Assembly: GCA_003647765.1 (NCBI GenBank)
Contig: QMNM01000022.1
Coordinates: forward strand, 1-11,100
Reading direction: 5' to 3'
DNA length: 11,100 nucleotides
DNA from: Candidatus Cloacimonadota bacterium
GTDB taxonomy: Bacteria; Cloacimonadota; Cloacimonadia; JGIOTU-2; B8-G9
This document shows, one piece after another, positions 1 to 6,986 of this stretch (positions are counted from its first letter, which is position 1; each line of letters starts with the position of its first letter). The translations under genes were made by a program, and so were the position numbers. The notes under the pieces were generated by a model, which saw only the letters and a program-made list of their open reading frames with translations, ran no database searches and was not told the DNA's origin.

Positions 1-62
1 TACGCATTACGCATTACGCACTACGCACTACGCACTACGCACTACGCATTACGCACTACGCC
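1..62. repeat. 7-bp tandem repeat (TACGCAY)n
   Basis: Eight consecutive heptamers of the form TACGCAT or TACGCAC are followed by a partial ninth (TACGCC). The array starts at or before the window edge, so its full length is unknown. It lies downstream of the minus-strand hydrolase gene and contains no open frame or promoter-like signal. It looks like a simple-sequence minisatellite. Confidence 0.9.
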
Positions 63-82
63 TTGTGTAGTTTTGTGGCTAA
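63..82 (+). repeat. 20-bp dispersed repeat, copy 1
   Basis: The sequence TTGTGTAGTTTTGTGGCTAA here occurs again exactly, in inverted orientation, at 2337-2356. A diverged relative (TTAGCCCACAAAATTACAT) sits at 6831-6849. All three lie between genes. The TAGCCAC core is shared with the TAGCCACGAA repeats at 9105-9266, so these are probably one loose family of dispersed intergenic repeats. Confidence 0.65.
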
Positions 83-97
83 TTTTCACTTCTGCAT

Positions 98-865
98 CTA
101 ACTTATATCTACATACCAGCCATCATAAGCAACAATTACATTCATTAGTTCATATTTATCAACCTTATCCATCAATTTATCATTATTAGCTAATAAATCA
201 ACAGAAAGATGGTTCAAAATAATTTTTTTATATCTATCAATTTGTGAGACCGTTATAAATAGCTCATCTAAATCAATATGCATTCCATCAACAATTATCA
301 GATCACTTCTGATAATCTCATCTTTTATATCATCAATATTCCCAATGTCAGAAGAATAGAGAACTCTTTTTTGTTCAGTATTTATAATAACAGACCAAGA
401 GGATCCTTCATTTATATAAGATTTTTTCTCAAATAATTTTTTATATGAATCTAGATGTGTATTCTTAAATACAGTAATATAATAATTGTGTATTTGCAGA
501 TTACAAATTTGTTTGATTTCAATTGGAAATGGTAATACCTCTTCAAAGATATAGAAGTAATTGAGAACATTCCAAAATCTTTCTTTTGAACCCTCTGGAA
601 TATAAATAGTTAATTTATTAGTTCTCTCTTGGATAAGCCACATTTGTAACAGCATAAAGATCCCGACTGAATGGTCTGGATGAAAGTGTGTTATAATTAT
701 TTTTGATATGAAATCCTTAGATAATTTCTCTTGCACAATCCGTATAGATGTTCCTGGGCCTGCATCAATTAAAATCCCTTGTTCCTCAAAACTCCATAAT
801 AGTGCCGCATGGGTTCTATCAATAATAGGCATTCCAGGAGCAGTTCCTAATAGTTTTAACTGCAT
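98..865 (-). CDS. Metallo-beta-lactamase-fold hydrolase, RNase Z-like
   Basis: This 255-aa protein has the metal-binding motif HFHPDH at residues 60-65 (HxHxDH), preceded by the usual hydrophobic strand and LIDAGPG. Other likely zinc ligands are H137 (NTHLD), D173 (SSD) and H219 (LNHL), which together make a plausible complete two-metal site. The start LKLLGTAPG and the spacing of motifs resemble the RNase Z/ElaC-like branch of the superfamily, but I see no feature that fixes the substrate, so RNA processing is only one option. Similar proteins are often annotated simply as MBL-fold hydrolases. There is no signal peptide, so it is probably cytoplasmic. The ATG at 865 is preceded by AAAGGA at good spacing. 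It is the last gene in the minus-strand series, about 380 bp after its upstream neighbour, so it may have its own promoter. Confidence 0.85.
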   Translation of the reverse strand: MQLKLLGTAPGMPIIDRTHAALLWSFEEQGILIDAGPGTSIRIVQEKLSKDFISKIIITHFHPDHSVGIFMLLQMWLIQERTNKLTIYIPEGSKERFWNVLNYFYIFEEVLPFPIEIKQICNLQIHNYYITVFKNTHLDSYKKLFEKKSYINEGSSWSVIINTEQKRVLYSSDIGNIDDIKDEIIRSDLIIVDGMHIDLDELFITVSQIDRYKKIILNHLSVDLLANNDKLMDKVDKYELMNVIVAYDGWYVDIS

Positions 866-1245
866 TTGTTTCCTTTACTATTAAGTTAGAATATAAACAT
901 TCTGGGTATTCCCCCAGAAGTAGTGGTGAATGATTTATCAATAAAGCATCTCAAAATGCCACTACTTATACAGGACTAGCCATTTTCAGACAATAGACCG
1001 TGAAACCCGACTCGAGTTCAAAGAACCCGAGTCGAGTTTCTGTCGTAGGAAAGAAAAATCTGTTGTAATCCCGTAGGCATGAAATACTCGTAGCAATAAT
1101 TACAATAGCAAATCATAGCTCCGTAGGAGCGATATAAGTCGCTTTAACCATTTTTACCACATTAGAAATTTGGATTTTGATATTTTATTAAACTTATACA
1201 GGGCTACCAAATTCTGTATGTTTTAATATAGCAATAATTGTATAA
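866..1245. other. Gene-free region with hairpins and dispersed repeats
   Basis: This 380-bp gap between two minus-strand genes shows no credible reading frame or tRNA. It contains a 9-bp inverted repeat (AAGTAGTGG at 918-926 with its complement at 959-967), a long hairpin at 1002-1040 and a short palindrome GCTCCGTAGGAGC at 1118-1130. It also holds two similar copies of ACTTATACAGG(A/G)CTA, starting at 964 and 1192, that bracket most of it. The CCGTAGGCATGAAATACTCGTAG and CTCCGTAGGAGCGATAT wording resembles dispersed repeats seen in environmental genomes. A promoter for the hydrolase gene is expected here, but I could not pick one. Confidence 0.6.
1002..1040 (-). repeat. Long inverted repeat (18-bp arms, 3-nt loop)
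   Basis: Arms 1002-1019 and 1023-1040 pair around an AAA loop. Two positions do not match as DNA. In RNA from the minus strand both become G-U wobbles, giving an 18-bp stem with no mismatch, whereas plus-strand RNA would have two C-A mismatches. No run of U follows in the minus direction, so it is not a standard intrinsic terminator. It lies downstream of the sugar-phosphate transferase gene and upstream of the hydrolase gene. Confidence 0.7.
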
Positions 1246-2298
1246 TTACTTTTTCTTATGTAATTGATTTTGTGATAGTTTGATAGGAATTTGATCTAAT
1301 TGATTTCCAAAAAATAAAAATCCAAGAGCAAAAATTCCTATGGTTATCAATAAAAGATATATATCATTTACCTGATAAACTAAAATAGTAACAAGCACAA
1401 TAATAGTATTTACTAAATACACAACAGCAGCAGTAATTTTAGGGCATCCAACAGCAGTACCAATACGATGTGTAGAATGGTCTTTTCCTCCTTGCATAAC
1501 TTTTCTGCCATCTCTTTGTCGTGTAAAGCTAACTAATGAAATGTCAAAAATTGCATAACTTAATAAAAGCACAGGCAGAGGATATAGTAATTTTGGTAAT
1601 TTTTCCAACATTATAATGCCAAAACTAGAAAGTATATAACCAATAAACATACTTCCTGCATCACCTAAAAAGATTTTTGCTGGATTGAAATTGTGTATAA
1701 GAAAGCCAGAACAAGCCCCAGCAAAAATCACAGCTAAAGCTGATAACAAATAATTACCTGATAAAAGGCCTATGCCATAGCATCCAAATCCCAAAATTAT
1801 CCCTATCCCACTTGATATGCCATCCATATTGTCTAGGAAATTTAGAGCATTTATCAAGCCAACCATCCAAAAAAGAAAAACAGGCAAACTAATATAGATT
1901 GGTCCTAATAAAGTATAATACTTACCACTAATTAAAAATATCAAAGACACTAAAATTTGCCCAGAAAATTTTACTATCGGGTTCATACCAAACTTATCAT
2001 CTATTAGGCCAAGAATAATAATCATTGTAGATGCAATAATAAAACCAATCACTTTATCAGAAATTATATTAATTTTTGGTAAATGATACAAGTTTTGGAA
2101 AAATATTATAATGCAAAGCAACCCAACCAAAAATCCGATATAAATAGCTATTCCGCCCATAAGTGGTGTGGGATTTTGATGTATCTTCCGTTCATCAGGA
2201 ATATCGTAAAATTTCCACTTGGTTGATAGCTTGATAATCGGAAAAGTTATCAAATAGACCATTCCAAATGATAAAGCAAATAATATGAAATACTTCAT
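1246..2298 (-). CDS. Undecaprenyl-phosphate sugar-1-phosphate transferase, WecA/TagO type
   Basis: This 350-aa polytopic membrane protein belongs to the MraY/WecA glycosyltransferase 4 family. It moves a sugar-1-phosphate, typically GlcNAc-1-P from UDP-GlcNAc, onto undecaprenyl phosphate at the inner face of the cytoplasmic membrane, starting O-antigen, enterobacterial common antigen or other polymer synthesis. Visible motifs are IPDERKIHQNPTPLMGG (about 33-49), the Mg-binding DDKFG (100-104), NxxNFLDNMDG (150-160), FNPAKIFLGDAGS in the region after 200, and a C-terminal KDHSTHRIG. The histidine-containing last loop and the lack of MraY-specific motifs favour the WecA/TagO branch over MraY. 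The exact sugar is not readable. The start at 2298 keeps the first transmembrane helix, but no clear Shine-Dalgarno precedes it. It is separated by 148 bp from hflC, so co-transcription is uncertain. Confidence 0.9.
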   Translation of the reverse strand: MKYFILFALSFGMVYLITFPIIKLSTKWKFYDIPDERKIHQNPTPLMGGIAIYIGFLVGLLCIIIFFQNLYHLPKINIISDKVIGFIIASTMIIILGLIDDKFGMNPIVKFSGQILVSLIFLISGKYYTLLGPIYISLPVFLFWMVGLINALNFLDNMDGISSGIGIILGFGCYGIGLLSGNYLLSALAVIFAGACSGFLIHNFNPAKIFLGDAGSMFIGYILSSFGIIMLEKLPKLLYPLPVLLLSYAIFDISLVSFTRQRDGRKVMQGGKDHSTHRIGTAVGCPKITAAVVYLVNTIIVLVTILVYQVNDIYLLLITIGIFALGFLFFGNQLDQIPIKLSQNQLHKKK

Positions 2299-2336
2299 AA
2301 AATTTATGAATTAGAAATAAAAGATTTAGTAGTAAT

Positions 2337-2356
2337 TTAGCCACAAAACTACACAA
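2337..2356 (-). repeat. 20-bp dispersed repeat, copy 2 (inverted)
   Basis: This is the exact reverse complement of 63-82. It lies in the 148-bp gap between hflC and the sugar-phosphate transferase gene. Two exact 20-mers about 2.3 kb apart in opposite orientation are unlikely by chance and suggest a dispersed repeat. Confidence 0.65.
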
Positions 2357-2364
2357 TTTTTGAG

Positions 2365-2383
2365 TCGTCAATTATGTTGACGA
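2365..2383. other. Short hairpin downstream of hflC
   Basis: TCGTCAA (2365-2371) and TTGACGA (2377-2383) form a perfect 7-bp stem with a 5-nt loop, about 65 bp after the hflC stop in the minus direction. In the minus direction it is followed by CTCAAAAATTG rather than a U tract, so I call it a hairpin and not a terminator. Confidence 0.5.
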
Positions 2384-2446
2384 TTTATATAATTATGTCG
2401 CTTAACATAGTCAAGCACTTCATAAAGATGTTTTATTTAATAATGA

Positions 2447-3379
2447 TTATTTTGCACTTTGCAGATATTTATAAAATTCACTATCTGTAGAGAGTATAAG
2501 AGTATTATTTTTACTAACTGTTGTTTTATATGCTTCAAGAGATTGGATTAGAGAATAGAATTCTGGATCTTTGTTGTAAGCTTTTGCATAGATTTTTGTT
2601 GCTTTTGCATCTGCATTACCTTTAATTTTTTGTGCTTTCTCATAAGCTTCTGATTGGATTCTATATAATTCCTTTTGCATCTCACCTAATATTTTTGCTT
2701 TTTCGCCTTCGCCTTCTGCACGATATTTAGCCGCAATTCTATTTCGTTCAGAAATCATTCTATCATAGACCTTTTGCCGTACTTCTTTTACATAGTTAAT
2801 CCTTTTGATTCTTACATCAATTAGTTTAATCCCATATTGTGGTACTATTTTTGCGGCTTGATTGAATATTGCATCAGTAATTGCTGAGCGTCCCTTTTCT
2901 ATTGGTATAAGATAGGTAGTGTCAATTTCTGTCTCTCTCTCTTCTGTACTTTTCATTTCACGATTAGAATTTCGCACCAATTCAATTAAAGTATTACTAC
3001 TGATATTGTCTCTTGTAGCACCATCAACAACATCATCTAATCTGCTATGAGCATTCATTTCATTATGGACAGATTGGTAAAATTTAAGTGGGTCTTCAAT
3101 CTTCCAACGAGCAAAAGTATCAATCCAAATGTATCTCTTATCCGCAGTAGGTATTTGATTTGGGTTGCCATCCCATTCTAATATTCTCTTATCAAAATAA
3201 TGGACTTTATGAATAAATGGGGCTTTGATATGTAATCCAGCTTTTTTGATTGCACCACCTACAGGATCACCAAACTGAGTAATAATTACCTGTTCTGTCT
3301 CACTTACAATATATAAAGCATCTATGAGAACTATCAATCCTAATATAATAACGATGATAACCAATATTCCGCGCTTCAT
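2447..3379 (-). CDS. hflC: HflC, SPFH/Band 7 modulator of FtsH
   Basis: This 310-aa protein has an N-terminal membrane anchor (about residues 4-23) followed by the SPFH/Band 7 domain, starting IVSETEQVIITQFGDP. The second half matches the HflC pattern closely: IDVRIKRINYVKEV, then a charged helical region rich in E, K and A (AEGEGEKAKIL), then AYNKDPEFYSLIQSLEAY and STDSEFYKYL at the end. In Escherichia coli, HflC with HflK forms a large inner-membrane cage around the AAA protease FtsH and limits its attack on membrane proteins; the same role is inferred here. Length is near that of E. coli HflC. GGAGG lies 6 nt before the ATG at 3379. It follows hflK by 41 bp on the same strand, the standard hflK-hflC order. 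No ftsH gene is in the window. Confidence 0.95.
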   Translation of the reverse strand: MKRGILVIIVIILGLIVLIDALYIVSETEQVIITQFGDPVGGAIKKAGLHIKAPFIHKVHYFDKRILEWDGNPNQIPTADKRYIWIDTFARWKIEDPLKFYQSVHNEMNAHSRLDDVVDGATRDNISSNTLIELVRNSNREMKSTEERETEIDTTYLIPIEKGRSAITDAIFNQAAKIVPQYGIKLIDVRIKRINYVKEVRQKVYDRMISERNRIAAKYRAEGEGEKAKILGEMQKELYRIQSEAYEKAQKIKGNADAKATKIYAKAYNKDPEFYSLIQSLEAYKTTVSKNNTLILSTDSEFYKYLQSAK

Positions 3380-3420
3380 TATTTCCCTCCAATATTTGCT
3401 TCTTTATAGTTTTTGATTCG

Positions 3421-4422
3421 CTATTTAACTAATTGCTTAACATTTTTCCCAATATTTAATAGAGGTAGTATATTCTTCTGCTTACTATCTATTATATAGA
3501 TTTCCTCTATTTTAGGAAGAATCTCTGCCATAGTTTCAAGATAGAGTCGCTTTCGTGTTACTGTTTTGGCATTGCGATATTCACTGTATATCGCATTAAA
3601 TTTTTCTGCATTACCTTTAGCCCTATTAATTCTATCAATCGCATATCCTTCTGCTTCACTTATGGTTTGTTCTGCCTCGCCTTTGGCTTTTGGAATTATA
3701 TTATTATACTCTTCCCATGCATTATTAATCATTTTCTCTCTTTCTTGTTTTGCTGAATTAACAGCATTAAATGCAGGTTTAACAGGATCTGGTGGATTAA
3801 CATCAAGTAAATTTATATTTGTTATCTCTATTCCTGTTTCATAATTATCAAGTAATTTTTGCATTTCGGTTTTCGTCTCATAAGCAATGTCTCTACGGCC
3901 TAGGATTACTACTTCATCTACACTATAATCACCTACCAACCTCCGCATCGTTGATTCTGCTATATTCCGAATGCTCTCATTTATGTGTCTTACATTAAAT
4001 AGATATTTAACTGGATCCTTAATTCTATACTGGACAATCCATTCCACAATAGCAATATTTAAATCCCCTGTTAACATTCTTGATTCACTTTCATATCCTC
4101 TTTTAGCATATTGAGTTGTAACACCTGGCTTAATTGTACGGAAACCGAATTCTTCTTTATAAACTCTTTTAACCTTTACTTTGTTTAGTGTTTCTATACC
4201 AAATGGAATTTTGAGATTTAATCCAGGATTTGTTGTGCGCACATATTTACCAAACCTTCTGATAACTCCTGCTTCATCTGCTTCTATGACGAAAAATGAT
4301 GTGAACAATAAAATTAATCCAACAATGACTAAAATTATTATACCTATCAGTCCCTTTTTTATAGGTGGAATTTCTATTTCTGTGTTTCCAAGATGGACTT
4401 TCCTGCTATCATTATTATGCAT
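3421..4422 (-). CDS. hflK: HflK, SPFH/Band 7 modulator of FtsH
   Basis: This 333-aa protein is the partner of HflC. A short cytoplasmic segment of about 20 residues precedes one transmembrane helix (about 24-46), then the Band 7 domain beginning FVIEADEAGVIRRFGKY. Later motifs, SMRR-like STMRRLVGDYSVDEV and DVNPPDPVKPAFNAVNSAKQEREKMINNA split by short gaps, are typical of HflK, as is the following alanine/glutamate-rich helix. The frame is open back to an ATG at 4500, but that would overlap trmH by 79 bp. The ATG at 4422 is chosen because AAGGAG (4428-4433) sits 5 nt upstream. This start overlaps the trmH stop by one base (TAATG), so translation is probably coupled. The long glycine-rich N-terminus of E. 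coli HflK is absent. Confidence 0.93.
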   Translation of the reverse strand: MHNNDSRKVHLGNTEIEIPPIKKGLIGIIILVIVGLILLFTSFFVIEADEAGVIRRFGKYVRTTNPGLNLKIPFGIETLNKVKVKRVYKEEFGFRTIKPGVTTQYAKRGYESESRMLTGDLNIAIVEWIVQYRIKDPVKYLFNVRHINESIRNIAESTMRRLVGDYSVDEVVILGRRDIAYETKTEMQKLLDNYETGIEITNINLLDVNPPDPVKPAFNAVNSAKQEREKMINNAWEEYNNIIPKAKGEAEQTISEAEGYAIDRINRAKGNAEKFNAIYSEYRNAKTVTRKRLYLETMAEILPKIEEIYIIDSKQKNILPLLNIGKNVKQLVK

Positions 4423-5099
4423 TATGACTCCTTGGTTGATGATTGGTGGTTGGTGGTCGATAGAATATACATTCCATAAGGAGTGTATTTTATCATCCAT
4501 TCTTCTAATAGATGTGCCTTCTCTTCATCAGATAAAAATATAGATTTACCGACACTCTTTTCTAATTGTGTCCTTAAAGTAAATAAGCTTATCCCAGCTG
4601 CAACTGAAATATTAAAGCTCTGAACAAAACCAAACATTGGTATACGGAATCCTGCATCAGCCAGCTTTTTTGCTTTTTCTGTTAATCCAGGCTTCTCTTC
4701 ACCAAATACAAGAGCAATTTTCTTATCCAAATCTATTTCATCTAAATAATGATTCTCTTCATTAGGGTCAGCATATAAAATCCTATATCCAGATTCTCGT
4801 AAACTCTGAAAGCACTCTTCCACAGTTTTATATCTATTTATAGAAATCCATTTTTCAGTGCCATTCGTAATTTTTAAGGAAGGTGTAAATTTATTTTCAT
4901 ATTCTATAACATTGATGGTCTGAATGCCAAGAGCTTCTGCACTGCGAATAACTGCACTAGCATTATGCGGCTGATAAAGATTTTCTAAAACTAAACTAAT
5001 GTAATTAGTCCGTGTATCAATAACATCAATCATTCTGTAAAGCCGCTTATCAGTAACAAATTTCAAGTAAGTTTCTCTTTTATTATCATCTAACCACAT
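4422..5099 (-). CDS. trmH: TrmH-type tRNA 2'-O-methyltransferase (SPOUT)
   Basis: This 225-aa protein (from the ATG) is an SPOUT-class, S-adenosylmethionine-dependent RNA ribose methylase. Three family motifs are seen: motif 1 NLYQPHNASAVIRSAEALG with its conserved N and catalytic-type R, motif 2 VFGEEKPGLT, and motif 3 IPMFGFVQSFNISVA, where the knot binds the cofactor. The VLENLYQPHN and C-terminal LLEEW features fit TrmH, which in E. coli makes Gm18 in tRNA, better than rRNA enzymes such as RlmB; the target base is inferred. A TTG at 5135 would extend it by 12 residues. I prefer ATG 5099, since a TATACT hexamer (5121-5126) that could be a -10 box lies between them, but neither start has a clear Shine-Dalgarno. 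The last residues (ILSTTNHQSSTKES) are encoded by a simple-repeat-like stretch at 4433-4460 and look like a recent tail. Confidence 0.85.
   Translation of the reverse strand: MWLDDNKRETYLKFVTDKRLYRMIDVIDTRTNYISLVLENLYQPHNASAVIRSAEALGIQTINVIEYENKFTPSLKITNGTEKWISINRYKTVEECFQSLRESGYRILYADPNEENHYLDEIDLDKKIALVFGEEKPGLTEKAKKLADAGFRIPMFGFVQSFNISVAAGISLFTLRTQLEKSVGKSIFLSDEEKAHLLEEWMIKYTPYGMYILSTTNHQSSTKES
4428..4433 (-). promoter_or_regulatory. Shine-Dalgarno deciding the hflK start
   Basis: AAGGAG on the minus strand is 5 nt before the ATG at 4422 and lies inside the last codons of trmH. It supports the shorter hflK start over the upstream in-frame ATG at 4500. Confidence 0.8.
4433..4460. repeat. 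Low-complexity TTGGT/TGGTGGT stretch at trmH 3' end
   Basis: The plus strand reads TTGATGATTGGTGG then TTGGTGGTCGA, a degenerate repeat of TTGGTGG/TTGATGA units. It lies inside the trmH coding end and immediately upstream of the hflK Shine-Dalgarno. It resembles the simple repeats found between genes in many metagenomic genomes. Confidence 0.5.
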
Positions 5100-5194
5100 A
5101 ATGCATATGGCGTAAAGCCTAGTATATTTCAACAAAGAAGTTAGAAAAACTATTACACTGTAAAGTTAATTATGACACACATCCTAATTATTGC

Positions 5195-5767
5195 CTAATA
5201 TCCTCTTTTTTCCTCGTATTCTTCAATTTCTTGTTTCAATTCATCATAAGCCTTGGAAGCCTTAAATTCTGTCCATAATTTTTCATTAGCAGATAATCTC
5301 TGGACAAAATCTTTACCCATCTTACCAACTGGATATTTCATTAAGACATAGACAATATAAATATTATTGTTTTGGTTAAGAGATTGCTCTTCAAGTACAA
5401 CTCCGATAAGCTCTTGACTTGTAATTTCTTTTTGCACTTGTGTGAACTGCGAAATAATTTCTTCTTGTTTTGATAATCCTGTGGACTCTATAAAGTCCTT
5501 TTTTAATCTTTCAATTTTGCTACTAATAGTAGCTGCGATATTTCCTTTTGCCTCTAATTTTGCTTTACTTATTGCGACTTTTAGCATCTTTGATTCTGCT
5601 GTTCCTGTACCATAGATAAATTCCTTACTTTCAGGTGGATTAACAAACCAATCTGGCAAATCCAACTTTGTTTTGTTCTCACTTTTTATAGCCCTTCCAG
5701 CTCCTCCACAATTAGATAGTAAAACAATTACAACGAATAGAATGCTGATTTTACTTATGAATTTCAT
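5195..5767 (-). CDS. Short LPP20-family lipoprotein
   Basis: This protein is about 190 aa with an N-terminal signal peptide and lipobox LLSNC, so the lipidated Cys is residue 20 from the chosen start. After it comes LDLPDWFVNPP and YGTGTAESKMLKVAISKAKLEAKGNIA in sequence, the LPP20-type pattern of a W/P-rich opening, a G-T-G strand and an alanine-rich helix. The C-terminal third is charged and helical (EEYEEKRGY). LPP20 proteins are envelope lipoproteins, first known from Helicobacter pylori; their biochemical role is not settled. Two ATGs are adjacent at 5770 and 5767. AGGAGG ends 1 nt before the first and 4 nt before the second, so the second is likelier. The Shine-Dalgarno overlaps the TAG of the preceding gene (TAGGAGGA), indicating translational coupling with that paralogue. 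Confidence 0.85.
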   Translation of the reverse strand: MKFISKISILFVVIVLLSNCGGAGRAIKSENKTKLDLPDWFVNPPESKEFIYGTGTAESKMLKVAISKAKLEAKGNIAATISSKIERLKKDFIESTGLSKQEEIISQFTQVQKEITSQELIGVVLEEQSLNQNNNIYIVYVLMKYPVGKMGKDFVQRLSANEKLWTEFKASKAYDELKQEIEEYEEKRGY

Positions 5768-5770
5768 CAT

Positions 5771-5778
5771 TCCTCCTA
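5771..5778 (-). promoter_or_regulatory. Shine-Dalgarno overlapping upstream stop codon
   Basis: TAGGAGGA on the minus strand contains both the stop of the 344-aa lipoprotein gene (TAG at 5776-5778) and a near-ideal Shine-Dalgarno for the short LPP20 gene. It favours ATG 5767 over ATG 5770 and suggests ribosomes pass from one gene to the next. Confidence 0.75.
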
Positions 5779-6810
5779 TTGGTTTTCTCTTATTATATTT
5801 GTCCTTAAATATGTATAAAAATCTTTCTGTATGACTTTATTAACTGTTCTTAAAGCACGATTTCTGGCTTCACTTTTGTTTATATGTCCCTCACGACCTG
5901 ATTTTGTAAATGTCAAATCATCACTTCCACTAAGATTATTTTTTACAACAATAGTCAAATTCCATCGCACAAAATTCTCTCTCCGCTCTAATGGAACATC
6001 TTCTATTTTTAATGCTGTTCTGAATACTAAATCTGCTTCGCTATCTTCAACTACTGAGAACCCAAATCTGGACATAATAACCATTAAGTAACTTTCTATC
6101 TCTTCTGTATACTCACCACTGACAGTTATTGCTACTTTTATAGATTTTGTGAGGGCTTTATATTCTATTCTTAATTTCTCCAAACTGATTGGACTTACAA
6201 TTTCTTCATTAGATGGCTCTATCACTGACAGTTGAGTATTGAGAATATCATTGATTTCACCAAAATCAACTGCATATTGTAAAAAGTATAATTTATCCAA
6301 CTTGTCAGGGCTATCTTTATATTGCTGATAATATTTCTGTATAATTTGATTATTTTTCACAATTTCTTTTTTATAAATAAGAGCTGTTTCCATACGGTCA
6401 AGATATGCAAGTACATAATATAATCCATCTTTAGCATTAAAATATGTCTCTGCTATTTTTACATTTTTCAATGACTGGGAACTTCCAATAGAATAATTGG
6501 ATATCAAATCCACAGAAGAGGACAACTCGGAATCTTTGCCAATGCCTGTTTCTTTATACTGTTCTATAATTTCCTCTTTTACTTTTACATCCGATTGAAA
6601 TATTTTGGAAATATTAGCATAGGCATTATTTTCAGCATGACTTTTTGTATCACCAGTACCAACTGCTGTAATATACATTTCTGATGGATATTTTTTACTC
6701 GGCTCATTTATCCAATTAGGTAAATTGATGATATTATTATTTGAGCTGCTAACAGTATTTGCACAGGAAATTATCATTAGTAAAATGATTAGAAATAATA
6801 TTCTTTTCAT
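5776..6810 (-). CDS. Two-part lipoprotein with N-terminal LPP20-like domain
   Basis: This 344-aa protein has a 15-residue signal peptide and lipobox MIISC with Cys16. Residues about 28-160 resemble LPP20: INLPNWINEPS, then YITAVGTGDTKSHAENNAYANISKIF, and a later strand-rich LYYVLAYLDR. A helical linker follows (about 150-185). The C-terminal part (about 215-344) begins IKVAITVSGEY, continues with GFSVVEDSEADLVFRTAL and RWNLTIVVKN, and ends in a basic helix; I do not recognise it with certainty. Its alternating alpha/beta pattern recalls the small periplasmic domains of LpoB or TolB-N type, but that is a guess. AAAGGA lies about 9 nt before the ATG. The gene is immediately upstream of a smaller LPP20 paralogue, so the pair probably arose by duplication or forms one complex. 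Upstream lies a 176-bp repeat-bearing gap. Confidence 0.8.
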   Translation of the reverse strand: MKRILFLIILLMIISCANTVSSSNNNIINLPNWINEPSKKYPSEMYITAVGTGDTKSHAENNAYANISKIFQSDVKVKEEIIEQYKETGIGKDSELSSSVDLISNYSIGSSQSLKNVKIAETYFNAKDGLYYVLAYLDRMETALIYKKEIVKNNQIIQKYYQQYKDSPDKLDKLYFLQYAVDFGEINDILNTQLSVIEPSNEEIVSPISLEKLRIEYKALTKSIKVAITVSGEYTEEIESYLMVIMSRFGFSVVEDSEADLVFRTALKIEDVPLERRENFVRWNLTIVVKNNLSGSDDLTFTKSGREGHINKSEARNRALRTVNKVIQKDFYTYLRTNIIRENQ

Positions 6811-6870
6811 TTGAACAATCCTTTATTTTTTTAGCCCACAAAATTACATAAAAAGAATAGCACATAGAAA

Positions 6871-6949
6871 AACACTGACTAACACTGATAAAAAATTAAA
6901 ATTAGTATGTATCCTTAAATATTACTCTCTGTGTCTTTGTGCCTCTGTG
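6871..6949. repeat. Dispersed intergenic repeats (ACACTGA and CTCTGTGTC types)
   Basis: In the 176-bp gap between two lipoprotein genes, AACACTGACTAACACTGAT (6871-6889) is an imperfect tandem of AACACTGA units. CTCTCTGTGTCTTTGTGCC and the following TCTGTG span 6925-6949. The reverse complement of the second shares GACACAGAGAG with the repeat at 9134-9152. Such wordings recur in many environmental bacterial genomes as dispersed repeats. I see no terminator with a U tract here. Confidence 0.6.
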
Positions 6950-6986
6950 ATGAAATATTTTTTCCTGAAAACTCAGGCATCTATTA

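Noticed and set aside
1-62. Heptamer array as a CRISPR array
   Set aside because: The unit is 7 bp with no spacers, so it is a simple tandem repeat.
3566-3844. Plus-strand open frame inside hflK
   Set aside because: It lies wholly antisense to the well-conserved hflK frame, has no Shine-Dalgarno and shows no family motif.
4423-4500. N-terminal extension of hflK to ATG 4500
   Set aside because: It overlaps trmH, and the ATG at 4422 has a strong AAGGAG at proper spacing.
4181-4543. Plus-strand open frame across the hflK start and trmH end
   Set aside because: Its sequence is the antisense of two recognised genes; hydrophobic residues simply mirror the hflK membrane anchor.
6964-6977. CCTGA/TCAGG hairpin as terminator of the COG3014-like gene
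   Set aside because: In the minus direction the stem is followed by A residues, not U, and the stem is only 5 bp.
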